DNA of 64,000 bases from Pseudomonadota bacterium (GTDB lineage: Bacteria; Pseudomonadota; Gammaproteobacteria; Nitrosococcales; Methylophagaceae): positions 21,087-85,086 of the forward strand of contig JALIBN010000003.1 of NCBI GenBank assembly GCA_030576275.1, written 5' to 3'. The position numbers were made by a program, and so were the translations under genes. The notes under the pieces were generated by a model. The model had not been told where the DNA came from. It ran no database searches and saw only the letters and a list, made by a program, of their open reading frames with translations. Shown here piece after piece: positions 37,644 to 48,042 of the stretch (positions within the stretch are counted from its first letter, which is position 1; each line of letters opens with the position of its first letter).

Positions 37644-39175
37644 TAGATTGGGCTCCGTTCAGCTTTAAACATTGCCTTCACACGACAATCCTCACACATT
37701 TTCAATCGCTCTAGTGCCGCGCCTTGAAACATCGAGTGACCTTTTAATTTTTCAGTCATCGTATCAATCATCTTTTTGGTAGCAAAAGGTTTATCGCAAC
37801 TAATGCAGTTAAATATCGGCTCTTCGTGTAATAGTCTGACTTTACGAGCTTGCTCGCGATTAAACAGATATTGCGGGATTAATGTAATGGCATCTTCAGG
37901 ACAGGCAGTTTCGCACAGACCGCATTGCACACAGAGATCTTCAATAAAATTAAGTTGCGGCTTGTCATTACCATCCAATACAGCACCTACAGGACAGACC
38001 GAAACACATGAATGACATAAGGTACAGGCTTGGGTATCAATTTTTAGCTCACCAAATGCGGCATTATCTGCCAAAGCTAAGATTTCAACTGCTTTAGGAG
38101 CTTGTTTATGTAAATGATCCAAGGCTAAACTAATCATCCGCCGTTTATCATCGACACCAGCAAAAGTAGCGCGCTTAATCACTGGCATCTGGTTTGCTGA
38201 TATTAGTTGCGTTTTTAATGATGGGAAATCATATTTACCACACCAATTAACGACATTCTCTTTATAGCCTATTCCGATTAGCATATCATTCGTTTTGATG
38301 ATTTCTTGCTGTAATTCCAACCAGTCATGGTCAGTGTGACTGCCCGCATCCCAAACTGTTACGCCACCGGCACCTAACGCCAATGCACTCATCCAAAAAG
38401 GCATGCCTAAGCCGCCAATTTCTTCAATCGAAAAAGCAATAATATTGGCAGGTAACTGTTTAGCCATGGCCTCAATCTGAATCTCAGCGTTATTGAGATC
38501 ATGAATCAAAAGTTGTGGTAAAGGTGAAGCCGCGTCAGTTTCTATATCAAAATAAGTCTGAAGCATTGTTCTTAAGCGATTCACACTCACATCGAGTGTC
38601 GGCAAGGCATAGCTCATGGCACCAGATGGACATACTGTCGTACAGCTACCACAGCCCTGACATAATGATGGATTCACCGAAACCGTATCGCCAGTGCTTA
38701 TTATTGCATCAGCTGGGCAAGCATCAAGACATTGCGAACAGCCGGCTAGTTGACGTCGTGAATGAGCACAAATTGATGGTTTATAGTTGAAATAGCGGGG
38801 TTTATCGAAAGTGCCGATCAGCTCAGGCAGTTGTTGCAAAGCTTCGGCCAATGCTTGGGCATCCTCACGCGGTGCAAAATAACCCAAAGGTAATACTTTA
38901 GATTTGACTACCGCTTGGTCAAATAGATCCAATACTAAATCGACTGTGAAATTTTTTGCATCTACTTCTACAGAAAATTTCCCCAGCCATCCCTCAATCT
39001 TCGTTGGTCTTTGAGGGCTGGTAATTAATTCTAAATTGGTAAGTTCAAGATGAGAGGAAACAGCGGCGATTTGTTGTACTGTTCCCATCACCAACAATCG
39101 TCCAGTCGAATTAAATTCCACCAGATCGACTGGCATAATATCTATATGACCAGCGCTTTGTACTAAATTATGCAA
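37643..39175 (-). CDS. Multi-cluster 4Fe-4S binding protein of the FDH maturation set
   Basis: A 510-residue cytoplasmic iron-sulphur protein. Two 4Fe-4S motifs lie at about 130-170 (CSQCLDACP, CQGCGSCTTVCP) and two more at about 385-425 (CTLCHSCVSVCPVG, CVQCGLCETACPED). A C-terminal CxxC...CxxC pair (CISCDKPF, CEDCRVKAM) may bind zinc. Between them is a non-cysteine domain of about 200 residues. It is always found with DUF3305/DUF3306 and TorD genes in this FDH cluster type; the role in FDH assembly or electron transfer is inferred from that association. Confidence 0.85.
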   Translation of the reverse strand: MHNLVQSAGHIDIMPVDLVEFNSTGRLLVMGTVQQIAAVSSHLELTNLELITSPQRPTKIEGWLGKFSVEVDAKNFTVDLVLDLFDQAVVKSKVLPLGYFAPREDAQALAEALQQLPELIGTFDKPRYFNYKPSICAHSRRQLAGCSQCLDACPADAIISTGDTVSVNPSLCQGCGSCTTVCPSGAMSYALPTLDVSVNRLRTMLQTYFDIETDAASPLPQLLIHDLNNAEIQIEAMAKQLPANIIAFSIEEIGGLGMPFWMSALALGAGGVTVWDAGSHTDHDWLELQQEIIKTNDMLIGIGYKENVVNWCGKYDFPSLKTQLISANQMPVIKRATFAGVDDKRRMISLALDHLHKQAPKAVEILALADNAAFGELKIDTQACTLCHSCVSVCPVGAVLDGNDKPQLNFIEDLCVQCGLCETACPEDAITLIPQYLFNREQARKVRLLHEEPIFNCISCDKPFATKKMIDTMTEKLKGHSMFQGAALERLKMCEDCRVKAMFKAERSPI

Positions 39176-39656
39176 TCTCGTTATCCTCGTTATCGTTTGG
39201 TGATTGGCTCACGTGCTTAGTCTGTTCATCCACTGATGTAGTTTCAGCATCAGCCATGTTATCCAACTCAGGCTTGTCAGGCTGTTTTTCACCAGGTCTT
39301 GTTTTTTGTTCAGCTAATTTGAGCATGTGTTTCATTTGATGGGTGACAATACTGCCTAAGCTAGCAAATGAAGTGAAGTCATCATCATATTCATTCATTC
39401 TATCAACCACATTAAACTCAGGCTGGCGAAACAAACGTGATAATGCTGCTCTTTTGACCTCAGGATCAACATCAGGCTGTTGCCAGATTGGTATCTCCTC
39501 TGTTTCATCTACTATTTGTTTTTCAGGTGTCGGTGTAGTATCTGGCTGCACTTGTACAGGTAACACTGTCTCTTGCTCTGCAACGGCTGGTTTATCTAAT
39601 TTCCGCCGTGACCAGCGTGATAAAACACTTTCATCATTTTCTGGCTTTTGAGTCAT
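39168..39656 (-). CDS. DUF3306 protein
   Basis: A 162-residue hydrophilic protein with the DUF3306 signature SRWSRRKLDKP near the N terminus. A Pro/Glu/Thr-rich linker follows, then the conserved core IPIWQQPDVDPEVKRAALSRLFRQPEFNVVDRMNEYDDDFTSF. It overlaps the DUF3305 gene (ATGA) and the ferredoxin gene. Function unknown; linked genomically to formate dehydrogenase. Confidence 0.85.
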   Translation of the reverse strand: MTQKPENDESVLSRWSRRKLDKPAVAEQETVLPVQVQPDTTPTPEKQIVDETEEIPIWQQPDVDPEVKRAALSRLFRQPEFNVVDRMNEYDDDFTSFASLGSIVTHQMKHMLKLAEQKTRPGEKQPDKPELDNMADAETTSVDEQTKHVSQSPNDNEDNEIA

Positions 39657-40147
39657 TTTTTTTGTTCACCATTATGCCATTGTTTACGACGACGTTTTTT
39701 AGGCTCTTCTGGTTGATAATGCGTTAACACAAATCGTTCTAACCACTGACATAACTCGACTGATAAATTAGCACTTAATACCTGCTCATCGGTTTCCATA
39801 TATGAGGCTGCTTCATCAGAATCTACCGTTGTCAATAAAGGTTTAAAGGGTATGTTTTCCTCGTCACTTTGATTGCACACTATATAGATCTTAGGTTGTT
39901 CTGACATTAAATTGTGGTAATACGAATCACCGTGTAATGGAAATAGCTTTAAGCTTAGATCAGGCCAGATATAGACCTCACCTTGTACTTCAAGTTGTGA
40001 CAGTTCAGTGGGAGATAAACCGGGTATCACACCTGCTAACGACCAAATATCTTCACCCCAAGGATGTTTACTTATTTGTTTCAACATTACGGCAGCAACT
40101 GAGCAATGATCTGACACTTTTTCCTGCATAACAGTTTCCATACCCAT
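39653..40147 (-). CDS. DUF3305 protein
   Basis: A 164-residue protein of the DUF3305 family: a SKHPWGEDIWSLAGVIPG segment near the start, then the pattern EVYIWPDLSLKLFPLHGDSYYHNLMSEQPKIYIVC and a basic tail KKRRRKQW. Its ATG directly follows the parC TAA with no gap, so it may be translated from a parE-parC read-through transcript. Function unknown beyond the FDH cluster association. Confidence 0.83.
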   Translation of the reverse strand: MGMETVMQEKVSDHCSVAAVMLKQISKHPWGEDIWSLAGVIPGLSPTELSQLEVQGEVYIWPDLSLKLFPLHGDSYYHNLMSEQPKIYIVCNQSDEENIPFKPLLTTVDSDEAASYMETDEQVLSANLSVELCQWLERFVLTHYQPEEPKKRRRKQWHNGEQKK

Positions 40148-42388
40148 TTATTCTGATAATTCGACGTCAGTCACTTTTTGCAAGCCACGAGGTAATTTAC
40201 TACCACGCTTGCCTCTTTCGCCGTTGTAATGAGCTAAATCTGCTGGTTTTAGTGTTAGATGTCGTTTGCCTGCATGTATGGTTAGGCTCCGACCATCAGG
40301 TATTAAGGTTACAGAATATAGTGATTCTTGTTGTGCAACGAATCGAGCTTGCGGGATGTTAATTAAACGCACGCCTTTACCTTTATTCATTGTCGGCATT
40401 TCGCTGGCTGAAAAAACTAATAAACGACCATCGCTAGTCGTAACAGCAAGGCGATCAGTTTCGACATTATTCATCCACAATACGGGCAAAACCTCTGCAC
40501 CGTTGGGCAAATTAAATAAGGTTTTACCGGCTTTATTTTTAGCTAATAGATTATCCAGGGTTGTGACAAAGCCATAACCTGCAGTATTTGATAACAATAT
40601 TATGGCATCTAAGTCGCCCGCTATTACCGCTACAAATCGCGCTTCAGATGGCGTTTGGAATCGTCCACTTAACGGCTCACCTTGGCCTCGTGCTGAAGGT
40701 AAGGTATGAGCAAGTACTGAGTAACTTCGCCCCGTTGAATCTAAAAAGATGATTTGTTGATTACTGCGCGCTTTGACCGAAGACATATAACGATCACCAG
40801 TACGAAAATTTAATGATGCCGGATCAACATCGTGACCTTTTGCCGCCCGTACCCAACCACTTTCTGATAACACAATAGTTAATGGTTCAGTTGGCATCAA
40901 TTCACTTTCGCTCAAAGCTTTTGCCAGCGTCCGTTCTACAATGATAGAGCGACGGTCATCGCCAAACTTCTCCGCATCGGCAGTGAGTTCTTTACGAATT
41001 AAGTTTTTCAATTTGGTCTCTGAACCTAACAATAATTCTAATGCTTTTTGCTCTTTGGTGAGCTCATCGATCTCACCACGGATCTTCATTTCTTCCAGCT
41101 TAGCTAAATTGCGTAATTTCAACTCCAAAATAGCTTCTGCTTGGCGGTCACTAATGCCAAACCGCTCCATCAATACCGGCTTAGGTTCATCTTCGCTTCG
41201 AATAATGGCAATCACTTCATCAATATTCAGATAGGCAGTGAGTAAACCTTCTAACACGTGCAATCGGGCAATGATTTTATCTAAACGATATTGCAGGCGA
41301 CGACGTACTGTTTCGGTACGATAAGTGAGCCATTCCACCAGCAAATCTCGGAGGTTTTTAACTTGTGGTCGGCCATCTAAACCAATCATATTCATATTAA
41401 CGCGATGGCTACGTTCAAGATCGGTAGTGGCAAATAAATGTAACATCAGGTCTTCAACATCAACCCGATTCGAGCGAGGCACTATCATTAATCTGACCGG
41501 ATTTTCATGATCAGACTCATCACGTAAATCAGCCACCATCGGTAATTTTTTATTATTCATTTGAGCGGCGATTTGCTCAATGACTTTGGCGCCCGATACC
41601 TGATAAGGCAAAGCATTAATAATAATATTGCCGTCTTCTTTTACATAACAACCACGTTGTCGAACACTACCACGGCCAGTGATATATATTTTTGATAAGT
41701 CTTCGCGGGAAGTAATAATCTCGCCACCAGTCGGGTAATCAGGGCCCTGAATGTTTTCCAATAAGTCGTCGAGAGTCGCATTAGGCTTTTTCAATAAGGT
41801 CAAACAGGCATTGACCACTTCTCGTAGATTATGCGGTGGAATATCCGTCGCCATACCCACGGCGATACCACTGCCACCATTCATCAAAATATTAGGTAAA
41901 CGTGCTGGCAGTAATGTCGGTTCATTCATCGTGCCATCAAAATTAGGTTGCCATTCGACGGTACCTTGACCTAATTCACTTAATAAAGTCTGGGCATATG
42001 CAGTTAGTTTTGATTCGGTATAACGCATGGCAGCAAACGATTTAGGATCATCCATCGACCCCCAGTTACCCTGTCCATCTACTAATGGATGGCGATAGGA
42101 GAATGGCTGAGCCATCAATACCATTGCTTCATAACAAGCCGAGTCACCATGCGGATGATATTTACCTAATACATCACCCACGGTACGGGCTGATTTTTTA
42201 TGCTTTGATGTCGAACTTAAACCCAATTCTGACATGGCATAAATAATACGCCGTTGAACAGGTTTCAAGCCATCTCCGACATGCGGCAACGCGCGATCCA
42301 AAATGACGTACATGGAATAATCTAGGTAAGCCTTTTCGGTGAAGTCGCGTACCGGAAGTTGTTCTAAATCATCGATTAATGAAGTCAT
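40148..42388 (-). CDS. parC: DNA topoisomerase IV subunit A
   Basis: A 746-residue type IIA topoisomerase subunit that decatenates daughter chromosomes. The breakage-reunion domain contains [25 protein letters not shown] (the quinolone-determining region, with the sensitive-type Ser and Glu) and the catalytic Tyr in FAAMRYTE. The C-terminal half holds the beta-pinwheel DNA-wrapping repeats. Length fits ParC rather than GyrA. It lies 22 bases after parE. Confidence 0.96.
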   Translation of the reverse strand: MTSLIDDLEQLPVRDFTEKAYLDYSMYVILDRALPHVGDGLKPVQRRIIYAMSELGLSSTSKHKKSARTVGDVLGKYHPHGDSACYEAMVLMAQPFSYRHPLVDGQGNWGSMDDPKSFAAMRYTESKLTAYAQTLLSELGQGTVEWQPNFDGTMNEPTLLPARLPNILMNGGSGIAVGMATDIPPHNLREVVNACLTLLKKPNATLDDLLENIQGPDYPTGGEIITSREDLSKIYITGRGSVRQRGCYVKEDGNIIINALPYQVSGAKVIEQIAAQMNNKKLPMVADLRDESDHENPVRLMIVPRSNRVDVEDLMLHLFATTDLERSHRVNMNMIGLDGRPQVKNLRDLLVEWLTYRTETVRRRLQYRLDKIIARLHVLEGLLTAYLNIDEVIAIIRSEDEPKPVLMERFGISDRQAEAILELKLRNLAKLEEMKIRGEIDELTKEQKALELLLGSETKLKNLIRKELTADAEKFGDDRRSIIVERTLAKALSESELMPTEPLTIVLSESGWVRAAKGHDVDPASLNFRTGDRYMSSVKARSNQQIIFLDSTGRSYSVLAHTLPSARGQGEPLSGRFQTPSEARFVAVIAGDLDAIILLSNTAGYGFVTTLDNLLAKNKAGKTLFNLPNGAEVLPVLWMNNVETDRLAVTTSDGRLLVFSASEMPTMNKGKGVRLINIPQARFVAQQESLYSVTLIPDGRSLTIHAGKRHLTLKPADLAHYNGERGKRGSKLPRGLQKVTDVELSE

Positions 42389-42410
42389 CGTGAGGGTCTC
42401 TTTATCATAT

Positions 42411-44315
<1,905 letters not shown>

Positions 44316-44470
44316 TTAATTATTTTGTACGGAAGAGTAGCAGGATAAAAGGCCATCATACAAGAACGATATCTAGAAGTTCCAATCATCATCACTAAAG
44401 CTAATAATTGACAGACTTTATTTATGGAGTAATATTATCTATATTAGAAAATACTACTTTAGGTGTTACT

Positions 44471-44674
44471 ATGAATATTGACCGTTTCATTTTTGCTTTT
44501 GCTGGCATTGCTATTTTACTAAGTCTCTTGTTGGCTCATTTCCACAGTGCCTATTGGTTATGGTTTTCCGCTTTAGTTGGTGCCAATCTGTTGCAATCCG
44601 CGTTTACCGGTTTTTGTCCGATAGCGAAAATCCTCAAAAAAGTAGGCTTTAAAACAGGCAATGCTTTTAACTAA
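44471..44674 (+). CDS. DUF2892 (YgaP-type) small membrane protein
   Basis: A 67-residue protein with two transmembrane helices (IFAFAGIAILLSLLLAHF and WLWFSALVGANLLQSAF) and the DUF2892 motif GANLLQSAFTGFCPIAKILKKVG, as in the C-terminal part of E. coli YgaP. The ATG at 44471, with AGGTG upstream, is chosen over a longer in-frame start at 44408, because the family begins MNIDR. It stands alone, divergent from parE. Function unknown; often linked to sulphur or rhodanese genes elsewhere. Confidence 0.85.
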   Translation: MNIDRFIFAFAGIAILLSLLLAHFHSAYWLWFSALVGANLLQSAFTGFCPIAKILKKVGFKTGNAFN

Positions 44675-44718
44675 ATACCTGGGATTGTTCAAATGTAAGA
44701 TAAAGATAACCACTATAC

Positions 44719-45285
44719 TCACTTAAGTAAGGCAGAGAGATAATCCCAATCAAAATAGGGTCCTGGATCTGTTTTTCTATCTGGAGCAATATGCTGATGA
44801 CCTATTATTGTGTTGGGAGTTATTTTAGGGTAAGTTCGGCATAAACATTTAACAGCTTCGGCCAAAGCTAGATATTGCTGTTGCTCAAAAGTTTGATCAT
44901 CACAGCCTTCTATTTCAATACCAATCGTAAAATCATTACAACGCTCTCTATCCTGCCAGCAAGACACACCAGCATGCCATGCTCGCTGGTGAAATGGTAC
45001 ATATTGAATAATTTCGCCATCGCGTCTAATCAACAAATGTGCCGAAACCTTCATATCAGCAATCTGTTCGAAATAGCGATGACCTTTAGGATTTAATGTG
45101 TTTAAAAATAAGTCATCAATCCAACCTCCGCCAAATTCGCCGGGCGGCAAGCTAATATTGTGAATCACAATCCCGCTAATATCATCGCTATTTGGACGAG
45201 GATCTTGATTGGGTGATGAGCGATACTTAATCCCCGTCAATAGGCCATCCTGACAGACTAGTTGAGTGCTATATTCTAATGCCAT
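44719..45285 (-). CDS. ampD: 1,6-anhydro-N-acetylmuramyl-L-alanine amidase AmpD
   Basis: A 188-residue cytoplasmic zinc amidase of muropeptide recycling. The T5-lysozyme-like fold shows VIHNISLPPGEFGGG (first Zn His), HQRAWHAGVSCW, FTIGIEIEGCDD and IIGHQHIAPDRKTDPGPYFDW (second His, catalytic Lys and Zn Asp). Length matches the family. In gammaproteobacteria ampD is normally next to nadC; here the decayed CBS/PII/DUF1538 operon lies between them, and the CBS frame overlaps the ampD start by 17 bases. Confidence 0.95.
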   Translation of the reverse strand: MALEYSTQLVCQDGLLTGIKYRSSPNQDPRPNSDDISGIVIHNISLPPGEFGGGWIDDLFLNTLNPKGHRYFEQIADMKVSAHLLIRRDGEIIQYVPFHQRAWHAGVSCWQDRERCNDFTIGIEIEGCDDQTFEQQQYLALAEAVKCLCRTYPKITPNTIIGHQHIAPDRKTDPGPYFDWDYLSALLK

Positions 45286-45667
45286 GTAATACCATTCTCG
45301 TTAAACTCACTATGCCAACCAATTTACCATTATCCACAACGGGCGCTCTAGATAATTTCAATCGTTCAAATAATCGTGAGCAATAACGAATATCCATAGT
45401 AGCATCAACCGATACAATTGGCTTAGTCATAATTTCATACACATTGACCCGATCGGGTGATTTATATTGTGACAAGACGTGGTGAGCAATATCTGAAATC
45501 TACACCACACTATATTCATCATTATCGTGCCTTTTATCAAAGATCAACATCTTGTTTTTAAGATGTTCCATCTGTAACAAAGCATCACTAATCATAGTCA
45601 TTCTGCTGATAATATCACTGTCATGCCGCAAAACATCTTGAACGCAAGCAATTTCCTTAGAATTCAT
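45269..45667 (-). pseudogene. CBS-domain protein gene interrupted by an in-frame TAG
   Basis: From ATG 45667 (GAGGAG ribosome site) the frame reads through a 132-residue protein to 45269, broken only by an amber codon at 45502-45500. Before the stop: VQDVLRHDSD...LLQMEHLKNKMLIFDK; after it: ISDIAHHVLSQYKSPDRV, then a CBS half YEIMTKPIVSVDATMDIRYC...SRAPVVDNGKLVGIVSLTRMV. CBS pairs bind adenine nucleotides and gate transporters. A restart at a TTG (45475) could give a 68-residue remnant. The gene overlaps ampD. Confidence 0.85.
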
Positions 45668-45668
45668 C

Positions 45669-46017
45669 TTAAATCTCCTCCTCTACAATGTTTTGTAATG
45701 TTTCGATCTGATGGGAGACACCAACCGCACCTTCAACATCTATCTAAATAGCTATACCTGTTCCCGGTTTTTGATCAAACTCGCCAGCCTGTTCTATCGT
45801 CTCTAGTATATGACGACATAGATACTCTTCGACTAAAAATAAAATGACATCACCTGCGTTTCTAGGCTTAAACCAAAAAAGGTTTTACTTTGTTTAAGTC
45901 CCTCACCACGCTCATTGTTAATAATGTCGAACCTTTAGCACCTCCCTCTCGCGCCGCTTTCATTACGGCATCAGTTTTACTCTCTTCCACAAAACATATA
46001 ATTAATTTGAAATGCAT
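45669..46017 (-). pseudogene. P-II-like signal protein gene, frameshifted and with a nonsense codon
   Basis: From ATG 46017 the frame reads [29 protein letters not shown], as in PII-like proteins. A one-base loss after TLLTM moves it to the frame RGEGLKQSKTFFGLSLETQ; a second shift leads to VILFLVEEYLCRHILETIEQ, then GEFDQKPGTGIAI. A TAG (45746-45744) there replaces the expected Gln, before the end at TAA 45671-45669. PII proteins bind 2-oxoglutarate or nucleotides to control transporters; here the partner would be the DUF1538 proteins. Three independent lesions make it non-functional. Confidence 0.87.
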
Positions 46018-46312
46018 TATTGATGTTCCTTATTGTTTGTATATTTTTACGCCGCTCTGTCAATTGTGCATAGGTCATGACACTTATAATTGGAAATAGA
46101 CTAGCAAAAGCAATTAAGCCAAAACCATCTAGTAAAGGTCTACGTCTCGGAATAGTTGATGCTAAGCCTAGCCCGAGCGCAGGCACTAATGGCACAGTAA
46201 CGGTAGACGTCGTCACCCCACCGGAATCGTAGGCAAGGGCAATAATCAATTTGGGCGCGTAGAAGGTTTGGATAATAACCACGATATAGCATGCCATGAT
46301 GTAATAGTGCAT
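45977..46312 (-). pseudogene. Truncated second DUF1538 membrane protein (C-terminal part only)
   Basis: This frame holds only the last 110 or so residues of a DUF1538 protein: [16 protein letters not shown], then [28 protein letters not shown] and [20 protein letters not shown]. It is clearly paralogous to the upstream copy ([28 protein letters not shown]). The N-terminal half expected for a full copy is missing, and the frame joins copy 1 out of phase, which points to a deletion between tandem paralogues. Overlaps the PII start by about 40 bases. Confidence 0.8.
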
Positions 46313-47046
46313 AAGAACATCATGCCATATACCATCACAAATATAATTGGCGTTAATGAGGCAAAAGCAATCAAACCAAAGCCATCCACCATCGGATTAC
46401 GCTCTTTAATACTAGAAGCTAAGCCTACCCCTAATGCGGTCACTAAAGGCACGGTAATCGTCGATGTCGTTACACCGCCAGAGTCATAGGCAAGACCAAT
46501 AATTTCATCCGGTGCGATGGTCGTCATTAAGACCACGCAAATATAACCACCGATAATCAAATAATGTATTGGCCAACCTTTCAAAATAGGCAATACACCC
46601 ACTAAAATGGCAAAACTGACAGAAATAGCAACGGTACAACATAGATCTGTAGCACAACTATTCATCGCCTTTTCAGTGTAAGCAATCAGCCCGCCTACTG
46701 CCGCAACACTGGCCGCTTCTTATGCGATGGCAATTAATGCGGGTTCAGCAACCGTAGTCCCAAAGCCCAGCGAAAAAGCAAATAATAGTAGCCAAAACAC
46801 ACTGCCTTTACGGGCGAAAGCATAAGCCATACTTTCGCCGATGGGGAATAGACCCATTTCTAAACCACGGATAAAGAAGGTTAAACCCATCACTACCAAC
46901 AACACGCCACCCAATATCTCACCAAGATTAGGGATAGGTTGCTGTAAAACAACTAACTGAAAGAAAGCAATAACCGTGATAATAGAAGCGAGATCGCGTG
47001 CACTACTTATAAAATAGCTGAAAAAGATAGAAAGTTGTGCCCTCAC
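46246..47046 (-). pseudogene. DUF1538 membrane protein gene (copy 1) with internal TAA
   Basis: From GTG 47046 (AAGGG site) the frame encodes several membrane helices. [27 protein letters not shown] is followed by [14 protein letters not shown] and then TAA at 46722-46720. The same frame resumes [20 protein letters not shown], then [24 protein letters not shown] and [21 protein letters not shown], and then runs out of phase into copy 2. A single substitution would restore it. DUF1538 proteins are predicted membrane transporters; the substrate is unknown. The operon sits in the ampD-nadC gap. Confidence 0.85.
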
Positions 47047-47092
47047 CCGTTACCCTTATGACCTTTGATATTTATTTAAAGAAGCCTCGCTA

Positions 47093-47935
47093 ATGACAAT
47101 TGAAAATACGATACCTGATGAATTTATAGCTGCTCAAGTCAAGTTAGCATTGGTAGAAGACCTCGGTCAACAGGATTTAACGGCAGACTTGATCCCGATC
47201 AATACATTAGCTAATGCGGCTATCATTACGCGTGAAAATGCCACGTTATGTGGACAAGCTTGGCTAGAACAAGTATTCAAACAATTAGATCCCACCATCA
47301 CCATTGACTGGTCTTTTAATGACGGTGAACAGATGCAAGCCAATGATGTTATCTGTACTTTGCATGGCCCTGCCAGAACATTGCTCACGGGCGAGCGTAC
47401 GGCAATGAATTTCGTCCAGACATTTTCCGCTACCGCTACGTTAGCAAGGCAATATGCAGATCAAGTTATAGGCTTAGCCGTGCAGATATTAGACACACGT
47501 AAGACGATTCCTGGTCTGCGATTAGCACAAAAATATGCGGTTCGCTGTGGTGGTGGCCACAACCATCGAGTGGGTTTGTATGATGGTATTTTAATCAAAG
47601 AAAATCATATCAATGCTACAGGCTCTATTGCAGTAGCGGTTGAGCAAGCACGCCACTTGCATCAAGGCATTGCCATCGAAGTTGAAGTCGAAAATCTTGA
47701 TGAACTAGAGCAATCCTTAATGGCACAGGCGGACATTATTCTGCTTGATAACTTTGATATTCCTGCATTAACAAAAGCAGTAGCACTCAATCAAGGGCGG
47801 GCAAAACTAGAGGCATCTGGCGGTATCACACTAGATAATGTTCGTTCTATTGCAGAAACTGGCGTTGACCGTATCTCCATTGGCGCAATCACCAAAGATA
47901 TTCGGGCGATTGATCTGTCAATGCGGTTTATTTAA
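47093..47935 (+). CDS. nadC: Nicotinate-nucleotide pyrophosphorylase (quinolinate phosphoribosyltransferase)
   Basis: A 280-residue enzyme of NAD synthesis converting quinolinate and PRPP to nicotinate mononucleotide. Landmarks are LVEDLGQQDLTADLIP, TGERTAMNFVQTFSATAT, LDTRKTIPGLRLAQKYAVRCGGGHNHRVGLYDGILIKENHI and LEASGGITLDNVRSIAETGVDRISIGAIT. It is complete and of normal length, divergent from the decayed DUF1538 operon. Confidence 0.97.
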   Translation: MTIENTIPDEFIAAQVKLALVEDLGQQDLTADLIPINTLANAAIITRENATLCGQAWLEQVFKQLDPTITIDWSFNDGEQMQANDVICTLHGPARTLLTGERTAMNFVQTFSATATLARQYADQVIGLAVQILDTRKTIPGLRLAQKYAVRCGGGHNHRVGLYDGILIKENHINATGSIAVAVEQARHLHQGIAIEVEVENLDELEQSLMAQADIILLDNFDIPALTKAVALNQGRAKLEASGGITLDNVRSIAETGVDRISIGAITKDIRAIDLSMRFI

Positions 47936-47985
47936 CTAACCTCAGTTATTCAAAAAGTTCTTTTGTCAAAATAAGCAATTTTTGG

Positions 47986-48023
47986 CAAAAAAAAACCGTG
48001 GTGCTAGCAATAGCATCACGGTT
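47986..48023 (-). terminator. Intrinsic terminator of the TonB receptor gene
   Basis: On the minus strand AACCGTGATGCT pairs with AGCACCACGGTT (12 bp with one G-U) around a 6-base loop, followed directly by a run of T residues (TTTTTTTT at 47993-47986). It lies 20 bases past the receptor stop. Confidence 0.9.
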
Positions 48024-48042
48024 AATTAGGATGAAAACTTAA

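Noticed and set aside
46268..46489. Open frame on the plus strand opposite the DUF1538 genes
   Set aside because: It is an antisense shadow of the conserved DUF1538 sequence, with no ribosome site or family similarity.
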